Origin: Kuschelorhynchus macadamiae
Taxonomy: Eukaryota; Arthropoda; Insecta; Coleoptera; Curculionidae
Assembly: GCA_030620095.1 (NCBI GenBank)
Contig: JAUTXW010000588.1
Location: forward strand, 657,001-721,000
Reading direction: 5' to 3'
DNA: 64,000 nucleotides
Numbering within the stretch: position 1 is the stretch's first letter; each line of letters starts with the position of its first letter. The notes under the pieces are model-generated. The model did no database searches and was not told where the DNA came from. It saw only the letters and a list, made by a program, of their open reading frames with translations. Of the stretch, positions 10,011 through 20,790 are shown piece after piece. Both the position numbers and the translations under genes were made by a program.

Positions 10011-12103
10011 TATTTTTAAATTATATCGGATATACGACCAAAGTGATAATTGATATATAACTGTCATTAATTAAATTATTTTGAAAAATGAGCTCCCTTT
10101 TACATCTCTACTTAGTAGTAGTGCTAAGGGTGGGGGACCGAAGCTTGGCAAAAAGGCATAGCTTTTGCCGCTATTTCATATTCCTTCACTCTTGCCCTGC
10201 ATCACCTTCTATCCTCGCTTGTAGTCGTTCCTATGAAGGATAGCAGCTTATCCCGGTCAAGTGTTGTTAACTCCTCCCTAGGTAGTGTAATTATTTTAAT
10301 TCGTATAAGATTTAAATAATTCAATCTATATGCAAATAGGAATGGAGACCATTCTTTAGATTATAAGATGAACCTCTTAACAGAAAAACTTAAGTTAAAG
10401 TTAAATGAAAATTAAATGTCACGTATCTTAAGTTATGCTTCAGCATCCACTCTTTTTTTAATTATATTGACATACTGAGCTCATAAAACATTTCGTGCAT
10501 CAAGTACTGTGTTTTATCTTGCAATGAAATTATTGGGTAATATTTAGATCTCAGTGCGCAAACAATACTCAGCATCGATGTTCCTAGCTGTACAATCGTG
10601 CATATTCTGAACAATTTACACTCAATATGCACAATATGTAAGACAATGGAAAAATATGAACAATCAGAATAGTTTTTGAAATATGAAAAATTAAAAAATC
10701 TCTAAAACCTGTAATTAATAAGAAAAGAAAAAGCTGATATTAGGAAAAATTTAATTTAAATTTGGAAACTCCAACATTTGAAATCATCCTGTGACAGCGA
10801 CAACCGACAACACCGCGACGAGTGTTCCTGGTTTTGGTTGACGCCATACAGATTTCTGTCAAATATGATGTAGTAACATATAAGAGATGTACATTCTCAA
10901 CTGAATATGCACAATTTTGATGTTGTCTGATGCACAATATTCCTGCCCTGATATTCAGGGCCCCTAAGAAAAAATCTGGGCCCAGGACTAATGAATTATC
11001 GTAAATCAAAGTGGGGATCTCAAAATGGACAGTGTCAAATTTGACGGCTAAATTAAAAGTTCACCCTCACTATTTCGATCCGCCGTTATTACCGAAAATG
11101 AAATCTGACAACTCCTGGCTAGGGGGGAATCACCTACCCCCTCTCGTCGACCGAGCAATACTAAAAATTTAAGTACTGCCATTTTAAAGATGTGAAATAT
11201 TTAAATATGATATCAGGTCTCGGAAAATGTTTTAAATCATTCTAAAATGACCGTTTCAAAGTTCAATAATCGATTGAAATTTGGTGATTTGATTTCTACT
11301 TCATGGAGGCTTTATTTAAATCTCACGGAAAATATTTAACCCGTGCAATTTCACAGCTTACTCTCTCTAAAATAGGTTTAACTCATTGTGAAGGCGACCT
11401 AATAGCGAAGCATATTGCGGTATTACCCCAGCCATAAATATAGCCCCGATTTACGCAAGTTCTACGAAGTGCTGTTAAAGGACTATTGTGATGATCACGG
11501 TTGCATAAAGCTAAAACACCTGTACCTTACAGAGATGCTCTGAGGTGCCTTGGGTTTTGTTTAAATCTATGCTGGCCAGTACGATTCAAAGCAAACTACA
11601 CCGCTGTAAGTAAGTCAAATTGATTTTTTTGTGGTATCCAATCGATTTTTTTAATTAGCTGGGGTAGATTTGAGATACCATCATTAATATCTAACAGACA
11701 CATTATACTCGTTACTTTACTCTGTGAAATATTTAAATCCATTGTTGACTGTCCAGATTTATAAAGTATAACTGGATATCCCCCTGCGAGCTATCACGTT
11801 TTTACCTATTTTTCACTTATACAATTTCTTAATCAAAACTCCTTTACATAGAGCGATGAGTTTGATCATGCAGTGAGATTGATGTTTGCGACCTGTTATC
11901 AACACAGTTAAACCAAATGTTAAAGAGAATTGGTATTGTTTATATTGTTGAAGTAGTTTGTATTGATTGTATATTGTCAGATTGTCTCATAAATAGGGGT
12001 TATTATGTTAAACAATAAAGATTAATATATATAAAAAATATAAGTTGTTTCTTTTCGACATATTAAATTTAGATTACAATTACTATATTTCGAAATAGTT
12101 ATA
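10011..12103. other. gene-free stretch with one GC-richer island
   Basis: I find no supportable gene. A GC-richer patch at about 10110-10275 stands out from its AT-rich surroundings and could be a fragment of an unrecognised element. At 10957-10995, CAGGGCCCC and GGGCCCAGGA resemble hAT terminal sequence but no partner end was found. The longest open frame here (minus strand, 10740-11009) has no recognisable motif. Confidence 0.4.
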
Positions 12104-12172
12104 GTGCTAAAAGTGACTTTTTATTTTGCGAGAAGCGAATCCCTTCAAACAAAATAAAATCACTTTTAGCAC
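12104..12172. repeat. imperfect hairpin with 23-25-bp arms
   Basis: GTGCTAAAAGTGA followed by a T-rich run and TTTTG at 12104-12128 pairs with CAAAATAAAATCACTT and the following TTAGCAC at 12150-12172, around a loop of about 21 bases. It lies about 140 bases upstream of the Crypton remnant and may belong to an element end. Confidence 0.7.
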
Positions 12173-12308
12173 GTATATCATACACTATAAATTGATAAAA
12201 TATCCTCAAGATTATTATTTTAAAATCTAATTTCATCTATCCATAAAATTCGTTGCTAAAACGAATTTGTTGATTTGTCTTTGTTGACTAGTAACGAATT
12301 TTTGCTCG

Positions 12309-13364
12309 ATGGAAAGTGATCAAGAAATTGAATTTCTTCCGGTGGAAATCGAAGAAGCTGCCAATGAAGCTACATTTGAATTATTACCTAGAACCTAAGT
12401 CAAAGCAACAGTATGAGTTTTCATACGATCTTTTCTTGAAATGATGTGCTCACCAAACTGTTAGTGGCAAGGAGGCCAGTGAAAAAGTTCTTGCATGCTT
12501 TGAACAAAAATCCAAAATATGGAAATCGTCAATATTTTGGTCAAACTACCCTAAGTTAAAGGCGGTGATGAACATACATAATAAGGACATAAGCAGATAT
12601 TACAAGCTTGTTGCTTTTTAAAAGCAAAAGGGTGAAGGATATCAACCGAAAAAGTGGAAAGTATTGACAAGGGATCAAATCGACAAATTTCTGGCAGAAG
12701 CCACGGATGAAATATATCTGATGTTGCCGAAATTTTCGGTGTATTGGGAGCCTGTCGCCGAGAAGAGTGGTGCAGTTTGATATCAAATAACATCGAATAT
12801 TTGAGACCTTCACTAGTTGTGCATATACCAGACACAAAAACAAATGTGCAACGAACATTTGTTATTAGTGGCACATTATATACGAACTATTATAAAAAGT
12901 ATTTTGCCCTTCGTCCAGCTAATATTAATCATTAAAGAATATTTATAAGAGGCATTAAGAATAAATGTGCCAGGACCCCAGTTGGAATCAAACCATTCGG
13001 TAATATGCTTGCCAGAATCGCTAAATTTTTAAATTTGCCTGATTCCTAACTTTATACTGAACATTGTTTCCGACGTTCCTCAGCTAATTTGTTGGCGGAC
13101 TCTGGTGCTAATCTTATTACAATCAAGATACACGGTAGATGGGAGTTCAGGACAATAGCGGAAGGTTATATAGAAGACTCGCTACAAAAAAAAAAAGAAC
13201 ATTGCAGATCAGATGTTGTCCTAAACTTCCGCAAATACCATTGCACTGCTACAAATTTTACCAAAATACATTCTGTTACAACTACCAATGAGATGGGCCA
13301 TGGAGTTTCTTATTCTAAATGTAGTTCACTAATTGTACGTTTAATTGAATATATATTATTTTGA
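12309..13364 (+). pseudogene. Crypton-type tyrosine recombinase remnant
   Basis: A decayed plus-strand coding region starts with MESDQEIEFLPVEIEEA and continues across several frames. After an SAM-like N-terminal region (QQYEFSYDLFLK) the catalytic part follows. A first arginine lies in ACRREEW near 12747-12767, an HxxR box reads HCFRRSSANLLADSGA near 13062-13110, a histidine/tryptophan box reads HGRWEF near 13131-13148, and the tyrosine lies in AEGYIEDS near 13159-13182. This order (R, HxxR, H/W, Y) is that of tyrosine recombinases. The LADSGA...AEGYIEDS arrangement is typical of animal Cryptons, which move as excised circles. In-frame stops occur near 12397, at a TGA replacing a tryptophan near 12452, at a TAA near 12618 and near 13047, so the copy is dead. 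Confidence 0.8.
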
Positions 13365-13515
13365 TCTAAAACTTCTTAGGTTTTTATATTTTTTCATCAA
13401 TGTTAAAAGTACATTACTAAATTTTAATTAATAAACTCATATTTAAAAAAAAACGGCAAATTACAACTTTATTATATTTATTTCATATAAACATCAATTT
13501 AAGAAAACAATTCAC

Positions 13516-13519
<4 letters not shown>

Positions 13520-13569
<50 letters not shown>
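13520..13569. repeat. TA microsatellite
   Basis: A TA run of about 50 bases, about 150 bases past the end of the Crypton remnant. Confidence 0.95.
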
Positions 13570-13571
<2 letters not shown>

Positions 13572-14494
13572 GGAAGGATTATGTTTGCTAAAACACATTT
13601 TTTACGTAAATGCATGTGACACATGGATTTAATTAGTTGTTCAAGAATAACTAGTCCAGCGTACAAAACACATTTTTTGTGCATCAATTTTCTGCATTAT
13701 TACGTAACGAAGTGTAAGTAGTGTTTCGATGTACAAGACATTTAGGCGTTATATCTATTTCTTATATGGACTTATTTAAGGTGTGTATAGGGCAGACCAA
13801 ACAGACTAATTTCTGGTCACATGTAAATGAACTTCCCGGTGACGAAAACATAACTTATATAACAGCATAGTGACAGGATAGTTAACTGTTTAGCAGGACC
13901 GCGCCAAACAGAAAGTCAGGACCTATTTTTTTACTAGCCCAATTATATGAAGGAGTTATGTTTGTGTAATATAAAGTCGACGGCAGTCTAATAAGTCGGA
14001 TGTATCGTTTTATCAGAGACAAACCTGTCTAGTGTTATTTTCGTCAAGCCTATATATCTTAGTTTAAAATTGAGTGGTCCGTAGGAAAACTGAAAAGGTC
14101 TTATATGTTTTTATTTGCTGAGAAAGACAACCAAATATAATTTACAGTGGCTATTAAACATCTACATTTGTATGTCTACTAAGGTAAAAGTTGGTTTAGA
14201 ATTGTTAAAAATAAAATTCAAAATATGTTTAAAACGTCAAAGTAAAAATGTGATTACCTAATTACTAATATATAACTAGGTACACCGAAAAAAATATTTA
14301 TTTAAAAGTAATAATTGCCTCAAGTTTTAGCTTATTTTGTTCTACTTTATTATAATATCTTAATTATCAATAGAATAATTTTTGAGATAATTTTATTTAA
14401 AACACTAATTTAACCTAATGGTTGTCACCTCGGTTGTCACATTTGCTAGGAGTATTGTCAGTGCTAAAAAACTTTACGGTAAAATCTGAAGTAA
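13570..14494. other. stretch without recognisable gene
   Basis: Two ACACATTTTTT-like direct repeats lie near 13591 and 13668. Otherwise I see no coding or repeat structure that can be supported. Confidence 0.4.
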
Positions 14495-14928
14495 AATGGA
14501 AAGCAAAAAACGTTTTGCAGGTTTTTTAAATCCTCAAACAAAGAAAATGGTACTAAATAGTAACGTAATAAATCCATAGTCTTCCACAAAAAAGTATCAG
14601 AAGCGCTAAAGTTGAACATAACAACCGTACAAAGGATTGTTAAAGAAAAACGCGATAATATTCCAGCGAAAAAAGAAAACGAAAAAACAGCAAAACTTAA
14701 GATTTCAACGGGTGCATGAAGATGGAAGTAAGAAATGTAATATACGAGTTATACAAATCAAAGGTTCACATAACACTTCCAGTTTTAAAGGACCGTGGGA
14801 TTTTAGAAATTGGGCTTAAATCGTTGTTAAAATTAATCAAGCGTCTAGGATTTAGGTATAGAAAAGACTGCAATCGAAAATATTTATGTAAGCTACCAAA
14901 TGTAACAGGTAGACAATTTTGGCTATAG
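14495..14928 (+). pseudogene. Tc1-like transposase N-terminal half, decayed
   Basis: Read across frames, this carries the two DNA-binding helix-turn-helix parts of a Tc1/IS630-like transposase. The first is FLNPQTKKMVLNSNV, followed by a VSEALKLNITTVQRIVKEKR-like helix pair. The second is VRNVIYELYKSKVHITLPVL, followed by LKLIKRLGFRYRKDCNRKY. At least two frameshifts and a TAG near 14577 break it. The DDE catalytic half is absent: the similarity ends near 14928. A related remnant lies on the minus strand at 31239-31760. Confidence 0.65.
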
Positions 14929-17168
14929 GTTTTTTAATCTTGGACTCAGGTTTGGATTCAAATCAAAAGAATACATAGCTTCCCTTATTTAGAGAGCTTT
15001 TTAACAGCTTTTTATATACAAAAATTATTTATTTGACTAAATTTTAGAGCTTACAACCGTTTGGGTTCTCTTATTATCAGATATATAACATTATAGCACG
15101 AATACAGCCATTTAAATGAAAGTTTGTTTTTTTAAAACCGCATAAAATACATTTTTTTTTAAATTCTGAACGTACCCAAATCGAACTTGACAAATAAAAC
15201 TTGTTACCATTTGACTTGAAAGGTAAAACTTTTAAATCAGCTGTTGATAATCGGGCATTTTTTGTTTATCTCATGTATACATTTTGAGAAACACTGCCTT
15301 TTTCGATTTAATTAAGATTTTTACATGACGTCAGACCCGGTTTATTAGACTACCGTTTACTATATTAACGTATAAAACAAAAAGCGAGGACTTTTTGTTA
15401 TGAATTTCATAAACTTGTAATATTTCCCGAGCGAAATCCGTGGTAACAGCACAACTCAATATTTGCTCCCTCAGTTTGGGTCGACGCGACCCTGCTATTT
15501 ATTGATTGGTTTACGGATCTATAGCCCACTATTCTTCACAGCACAAGATAAATGAATACATTGCTTTAATCTCGAGCAAAAATAATCCCTGAAGATGTAC
15601 CAGACCATAGAAGTGGAAACATGGAAAATAATTGTAATTTGACACGAGTAAATCAAGGCCCGCGATATCTAATATGACCAAAGCCATGAAAGTTTCTCCT
15701 TTATTTTTAACGAGTTATAATTCGGCAAACATTTATTTTAACAAGCCATATTAATATAAATCTATTATTTTTTATTTTTGGATTTGTAATTATCTTTTAT
15801 GTTACTCAGTTGATTTACCAATAAGTTAAATTCCTAGCTGCGTCATTCAAATACAAAATGAAATATTATTAAAGAAAAATGAATGGGTCATTACTAGACA
15901 GAATACTGTCCATAAATAAAATTAAATAATTAATAAGGGACCCATAAACCTAAAATGGAAAGTGCCATAAGAGAGCAGCGAAGTGTAATTATATTGTAGT
16001 AGATTTGTGAAATATCTTCGTTTTTATTTCAACTGGGTAATTTTCCGATTACTAATTCGTTATTAGTATGTTACAATAACTAAATCATTATTTTAAAAAA
16101 TGGATTGGCCAATTGCCTATTTAGTTCATTTATTTCACTTAAATATTTGCGCTGTGGCAAAAGTGTTCCGAACTATCGCGAGCAAGATTTCTTGAAAGCG
16201 CATAATTATGTCGACATATTTCATATAAAAATTAATAAATATTGGTTGCAGGAAAGGCAAAGTGCAGAAAATATAAGTTTGACTTTATTAATTTTTGACA
16301 CGCATAGGCGACATAAGCGAGTTTTGACAAATATATTTTAAGCATGGAGAACTAATAAGATAGGTATATAATATCAGGTTTGCAAAGAAAGGTATACTTT
16401 AGGATCATTAGATTTATCACATTTCTTATTATTTTACCTATATTTTAAAATTTTGGTCTACACTAAACTTTGTGCTCATGTAAGTATATTAAATAAAGGT
16501 AGAAAAAACAATTATTGTTTTGTTCAGACCGTTTCAGCCACATCAGGGAATGGAATTATTTTCAAGTCTTTCTGTAGATAGTTATCAACAAGTGACGGTA
16601 ATGATTGTTTTGCTTCTAATTTGAATAACCCTTTGGCAAAAAGATTTTTACGTCTTATGCCTAAATACTATTTTTAGCATTCTAAACCTTATAGTTTATA
16701 AATGTTTGATTTAGCTAATAATGAAATGTTAAATCAGTTAAATAAATAGAAAATGTAATTTGTGACATTAATCATTAATAATTTAATACTTACCTATTTA
16801 CGTGCTCTTGGTTTATTTTTTCTTCCTAAAATGAAAATAAACAGAGAAATTAATATTGATTGTTTTTGACATATTTTTATGAAAACAGTTTTGTGGATTG
16901 TCTTGTATAAAAATGTTATATTTTTAAAGTATGGTAAATTGAAGTTTGGTACTTATTTTTCATTTAGTACATAAGATTCGTTGAAACATTTCTCTTTCAA
17001 TGCATTTTTTCTAATTAGTGATTTTTTGAAATAAACTAACCAATTATCAGGGGCCTAATTATTGGAAAATTCACTATATCTCAGGAAAATAAACACAGAA
17101 GACAACGCAATTGAGACCAGTTCGTAAAATAAATAATTGTCAAAATGTCTTTTTTGACATCAGTAAAT
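14929..17168. other. 2.2-kb AT-rich stretch without supported gene
   Basis: No motif-bearing frame was found. The open frame at 16105-16341 has no recognisable domain. No tandem or inverted repeats of note were found by eye. Confidence 0.4.
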
Positions 17169-17176
17169 GCATAAGA
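17169..17176. repeat. 8-bp target duplication, left copy (GCATAAGA)
   Basis: GCATAAGA lies directly before the hAT element at 17177 and is repeated exactly at 18648-18655. Eight-base duplications are the hallmark of hAT insertion. Confidence 0.92.
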
Positions 17177-18647
17177 CAGTGGCGGCTATTTAGGTGAAGG
17201 AGGTGATGTGCTATTTCAACAGGAAAAACAACTCTACTAAAAAACGTAACAGTGGCGCAAAATACTTTAAATTTTGGTGAAATGCTGTATTTTGTGCACG
17301 GCTCTCCTACCCCGTGGCCATGACAACGTGTACGCGATGACCTCAAACTCATGGAATAATAATGTCAACCGGCGCCGAATCAATATTAGGTCAAATGTTG
17401 GAGCCATTTGACTAGAAATATAGATTAATAGGGCAATGATACGATGGAGCAAGTGTGATATCTGGGCATTTAATTGAGCTCCAAAAAATAAACATAAATG
17501 AAAGAAAAAACTGCCCAGGCTGTAGTTGTATATTATCTTACGCAGAGTCTTAAACTCGCGATGCAACAAAGTTTAAAAAACGTTTATAAATGTCACATTT
17601 TTTTTTGCAAGCCTTAGTGCATTTCCTTATTTTTTCATCTTACATCTACATCTACTATTACAGAAACTCGATGGTCTTCAAATTCGAATTGAAGTTAGTA
17701 AATGTAATTGTTCAAGACTGGCATAAAGTAAAAGATGTCTTTGAATTTAATACAAACTGTGACAAATCTAATGAAAAATCAATCTTCACGGCTTTGGCAT
17801 TAGTATTTAATGACATTTTCTCAATCATGGATATACTATTTGACTGTTCAAAAAAATGGCTTCACATTAATTTTTGCAGCTCTAAAATAAAACGCTGCGC
17901 GCTGTCGTGAGACGCTCGGTAAAAAAAGAAATGATTTTTTTAATACAGTGTTTGACAAGCCAAATTCTATTACAGAAATAAATCGCTTCAAACGTCAGCT
18001 TTCACCTGAAGAAATTAATGTAGAGTAAAGAATCCTTTTTATGAAGTATTGGACCATATTTTGATGGAACGTTTTATATTTTTGGTAGATTCTATTAAAT
18101 TTCTCAATATAGTTTAAATTTTCCCTCCGACCCGTTTGAAAATTTGTTGGAGTGATATGGAGAAATTTTTTTTGGAAAAGTCAACTACTTAAAAATAAAC
18201 TTGGTCTTATTTTTACCGATGAGTGTCATTGCAATATATCTCGAGTCAAAAAAATTAATGAAAATAAAGATAATTTTACTGAAGTGTATAAACTCTTTTG
18301 CCTTATTTTAACCATACTATAGACAAATGCTTCAGTGGAAAGAATTTTTTCTTGCCTCAAAGATGTAAAAACGTATTTATGGAATGTACTGTCTCAAGAA
18401 AGACTGACTCGTCTAGGTAATATTTCCATTCAAAAGTAACTTCTGCAGGAGATTAATACAACTCACCTATTTTATCAGGATGTTATCGATAAATTTGCTG
18501 CTATAAAGAGCAGAAGAATTGATTTAGTATATAAAACTTAGGTAAGTCGTAAAAAATATTTTCCTCCCTAGAATAAAAAAATTACTTTGCGCCGATTTCT
18601 TTCACACGTTTGCACTTGACTTACTTTTTCACCGCGAGCCGCCACTG
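17177..18647 (+). mobile_element. hAT DNA transposon, decayed, with perfect 8-bp target duplication
   Basis: This 1471-base element starts CAGTGGCGGCTATT and ends CGAGCCGCCACTG, so its tips are inverted (CAGTGGCGGC) and flanked by the exact duplication GCATAAGA. Inside is a decayed plus-strand hAT transposase, clearest in its C-terminal dimerisation region near 18310-18540. The 5' part holds a CpG-containing block near 17310-17360 that is also found in the second copy at 49490-50764. Both copies are much shorter than an intact hAT and have lost most of the catalytic domain. Confidence 0.9.
17950..18542 (+). pseudogene. hAT transposase C-terminal remnant
   Basis: Fragments in several frames include PNSITEINRFKRQLSPEEIN near 17957-18018, EVLDHILMERFIFLVDSIKF near 18040-18100 and a dimerisation region near 18315-18535. 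The last reads NASVERIFSCLKDVKTYL, then SQERLTRLGNISIQK, then DVIDKFAAIKSRRIDLVYK. The A-x-x-ER-x-FS-x-LK pattern is that of the hAT dimerisation domain. A TAA after SIQK and earlier stops show that it is not functional. The related copy near 50440-50645 has the same block with different lesions. Confidence 0.75.
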
Positions 18648-18655
18648 GCATAAGA
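18648..18655. repeat. 8-bp target duplication, right copy (GCATAAGA)
   Basis: An exact repeat of 17169-17176 directly after the CCACTG end of the hAT element. Confidence 0.92.
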
Positions 18656-19329
18656 TACGCTTTATAAGGTTTCCCGAAGAGAATTAGTATTAGTCTAGTT
18701 CACAAACTCAAAATGACGTTAATTCTTGCTACTGCTAGTAAAAATATGAGTGAAGGCTCATTGGATGACGTTTAAAAAATGTTCAAAAGTTTCAAAACCC
18801 TAAACAAACAATTTCAAAAGTTATTAACAAATTAAGATAAAAGAAGGGATTTAGTTTTTTGCAAATAACTCGGAAACTATTGTCATCTAAGGAATTAAAA
18901 AAAAACGATTCTTAAAGAGGAAACAATTTTCAATAAAAAACTTGCAACTCCCGGAGCTCTATCTCTTTTATTAATAAATTGAAACTTTTTATACTGTTAA
19001 CATTAATTTAAGAATTTTAAAAATTATAGTACTATGTAGACATTCGAAAAAACAATATCCCGCTGAAAAAAGTTTTTTTCACAGATATTTCATAAAATGA
19101 GCCTATTGTTAATTAACTATTTCTTTTAGAGTTTTCGGTTTTTGTTTATATTTCAGGTCGTATAATTGCTAAACAAAAGTCACTAACATTATTTCGCTTC
19201 GTGGAGATTTTATAACAACTATGCTATAGGAGATTATGACATGCGATGTTTTTAGTTGTTATAACTTATTAGTTGAATTGAATTGGATTCCTACCAATAT
19301 TTTTTCAGTTTCTACCTATCCCACACTTG

Positions 19330-20020
19330 GTTTTTGGGCGTAATTTAAAATAAATTCGATAAGTAGTTTTTACATTGACAAACACCGCCATTTTGTTACG
19401 AGATTTGAATTCGTACCAGTTTATCCCTATATCACATTTAATTTTTCTGCAAAATTTAAGGTCAATTGAATTCCTACTAACACTTGATATTTGTGCAAAA
19501 TTTGAGGCAAAGTGAATAAATAGTTTTTTTAGTAATACTTTTTTTACCGTTTTACTAGGCTGACTAAAATTTGAAGACAGATAAGTGGTTTTTATGCTAT
19601 TTCACGAACTGACAGATAGACAGACAAACCGAGAGAATTAATAAAACATATTTTTTGGCATCTTGAATTAGTACTACACTTTTACTATCTTATCTCTATA
19701 CCATAATTAGTTATGGCATAAAATGGAATCAGACTATTAAGTAGTTTTTCAGGCTGAATTTTTAAATATTTTATTAAACCGCCATTTTGTTCCGCCATCT
19801 TGGATTCGTACCAAAATTTTACTAGTTATACATAATACTTTTTGGAAAATTTGAGATGAATTGAGTAAGTGGTTTCACATAGTAATAACTTGTTTAACAT
19901 TTCAGTAGGCCGCCCGCGCCATTTTGGTTTTCCATACTGAATCTTTATTAAAATGTTACCAGGCCCTCCACATGTAGCCCTTAATTTTTGACCAACATTT
20001 TTTCACGTTTTCAATACTTC
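19330..20020 (-). repeat. ATGGCGG/TCTGTC interspersed repeat, copy 3 (inverted)
   Basis: The reverse-complement form is visible as ACCGCCATTTTGTTACG near 19384, GACAGATAGACAGACAAACC near 19611, and CCGCCATTTTGTTCCGCCAT near 19780 followed by CTTGGATTCGTACC. The order mirrors copies 1 and 4. It forms the core of the foldback-like element. Confidence 0.75.
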
Positions 20021-20183
20021 CCTTTTACGAGGGAAATAAAATTAATTAACGATAGGCTCATTTTATGAAAAATCAGTGAAAAAAATTTCATTTAACTGGA
20101 TGTTGTTCCTTCGAAGGTCTAAATTACACCATAATTATTAAAACATTTTAAATCCATATTTGAACTTTTTTTTTTACTTGCTA

Positions 20184-20560
20184 CGGAGTTCTATTTTCAA
20201 CATTAAATTAAAATTCTTAATAACAGAGATAGAGTTGCTAGAGTAAAACTATTTTATAGGAAATGTTTTCCTCTTTATTTTACTTGCTACGGTCAATTTG
20301 AGGCATCGTAACTGATTAGCACTCGCCGCGCGGAGTTCTATTTTCAACATTAAATTAAAATTCTTAATAACAGAGATAGAGTTGCTAGAGTAAAACTATT
20401 TTATAGGAAATGTTTTCCTCTTTATTTTACTTGCTACGGTCAATTTGAGGCATCGTAACTGATTAGCACTCGCCGCGCGGAGTTCTATTTTCAACATTAA
20501 ATTAAAATTATTAATAATAGAGTCGCTAGAGTAAAACTATTTTATAGTAAATTTCTTCCT
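20184..20560. repeat. 147-bp tandem repeat (2.5 copies)
   Basis: CGGAGTTCTATTTTCAACAT starts at 20184, 20331 and 20478, an exact 147-base spacing. The first two units are nearly identical; the third diverges after about 80 bases. Units are joined by a GC-richer linker with ACTCGCCGCG. It lies within the right arm of the foldback-like element. Confidence 0.92.
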
Positions 20561-20790
20561 CTTTAAGAATCTTTTATTAAAATTTCTTTAACTTTAATAG
20601 TTTCTGAATTATTTGCAAAAAAACTAAATTCTTTTTTTATCTTAAATTATTAAAAGCTCTTGAAATGGTTTATGAGCGGGTTTGAAACTTTTGCATATTT
20701 TTCTAGACGTCATTCTGAATCCAATGAGCCCTCAATCGTATTCTTACTAGCAGTATCGTTCTTCTCAACTACGACCCTGCCTTTCGAGTC

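Larger units (their letters stand above)
18690..20790. mobile_element. foldback-like element with long inverted repeats
   Basis: The left arm (about 18690-19120) reappears in inverted orientation in the right arm (about 20030-20790). Matching landmarks are TTTGCAAATAACTCGG against its complement near 20605, CATTGGATGACGT against the region near 20715, and TCATAAAATGAGCCTATT against AGGCTCATTTTATGA near 20050. The right arm is longer because it contains a 147-bp tandem repeat. The core (19330-20020) is an inverted copy of the ATGGCGG repeat family. A third copy of the arm lies alone at 57540-57890. No transposase is seen. A non-autonomous foldback or MITE-like element is the likely class; target duplications could not be set. 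Confidence 0.7.

Noticed and set aside
10740..11009. 89-residue minus-strand frame as a possible host exon
   Set aside because: No recognisable motif, splice context or conserved pattern.
13499..13687. Minus-strand frame of 62 residues
   Set aside because: Much of it is translated TA microsatellite.
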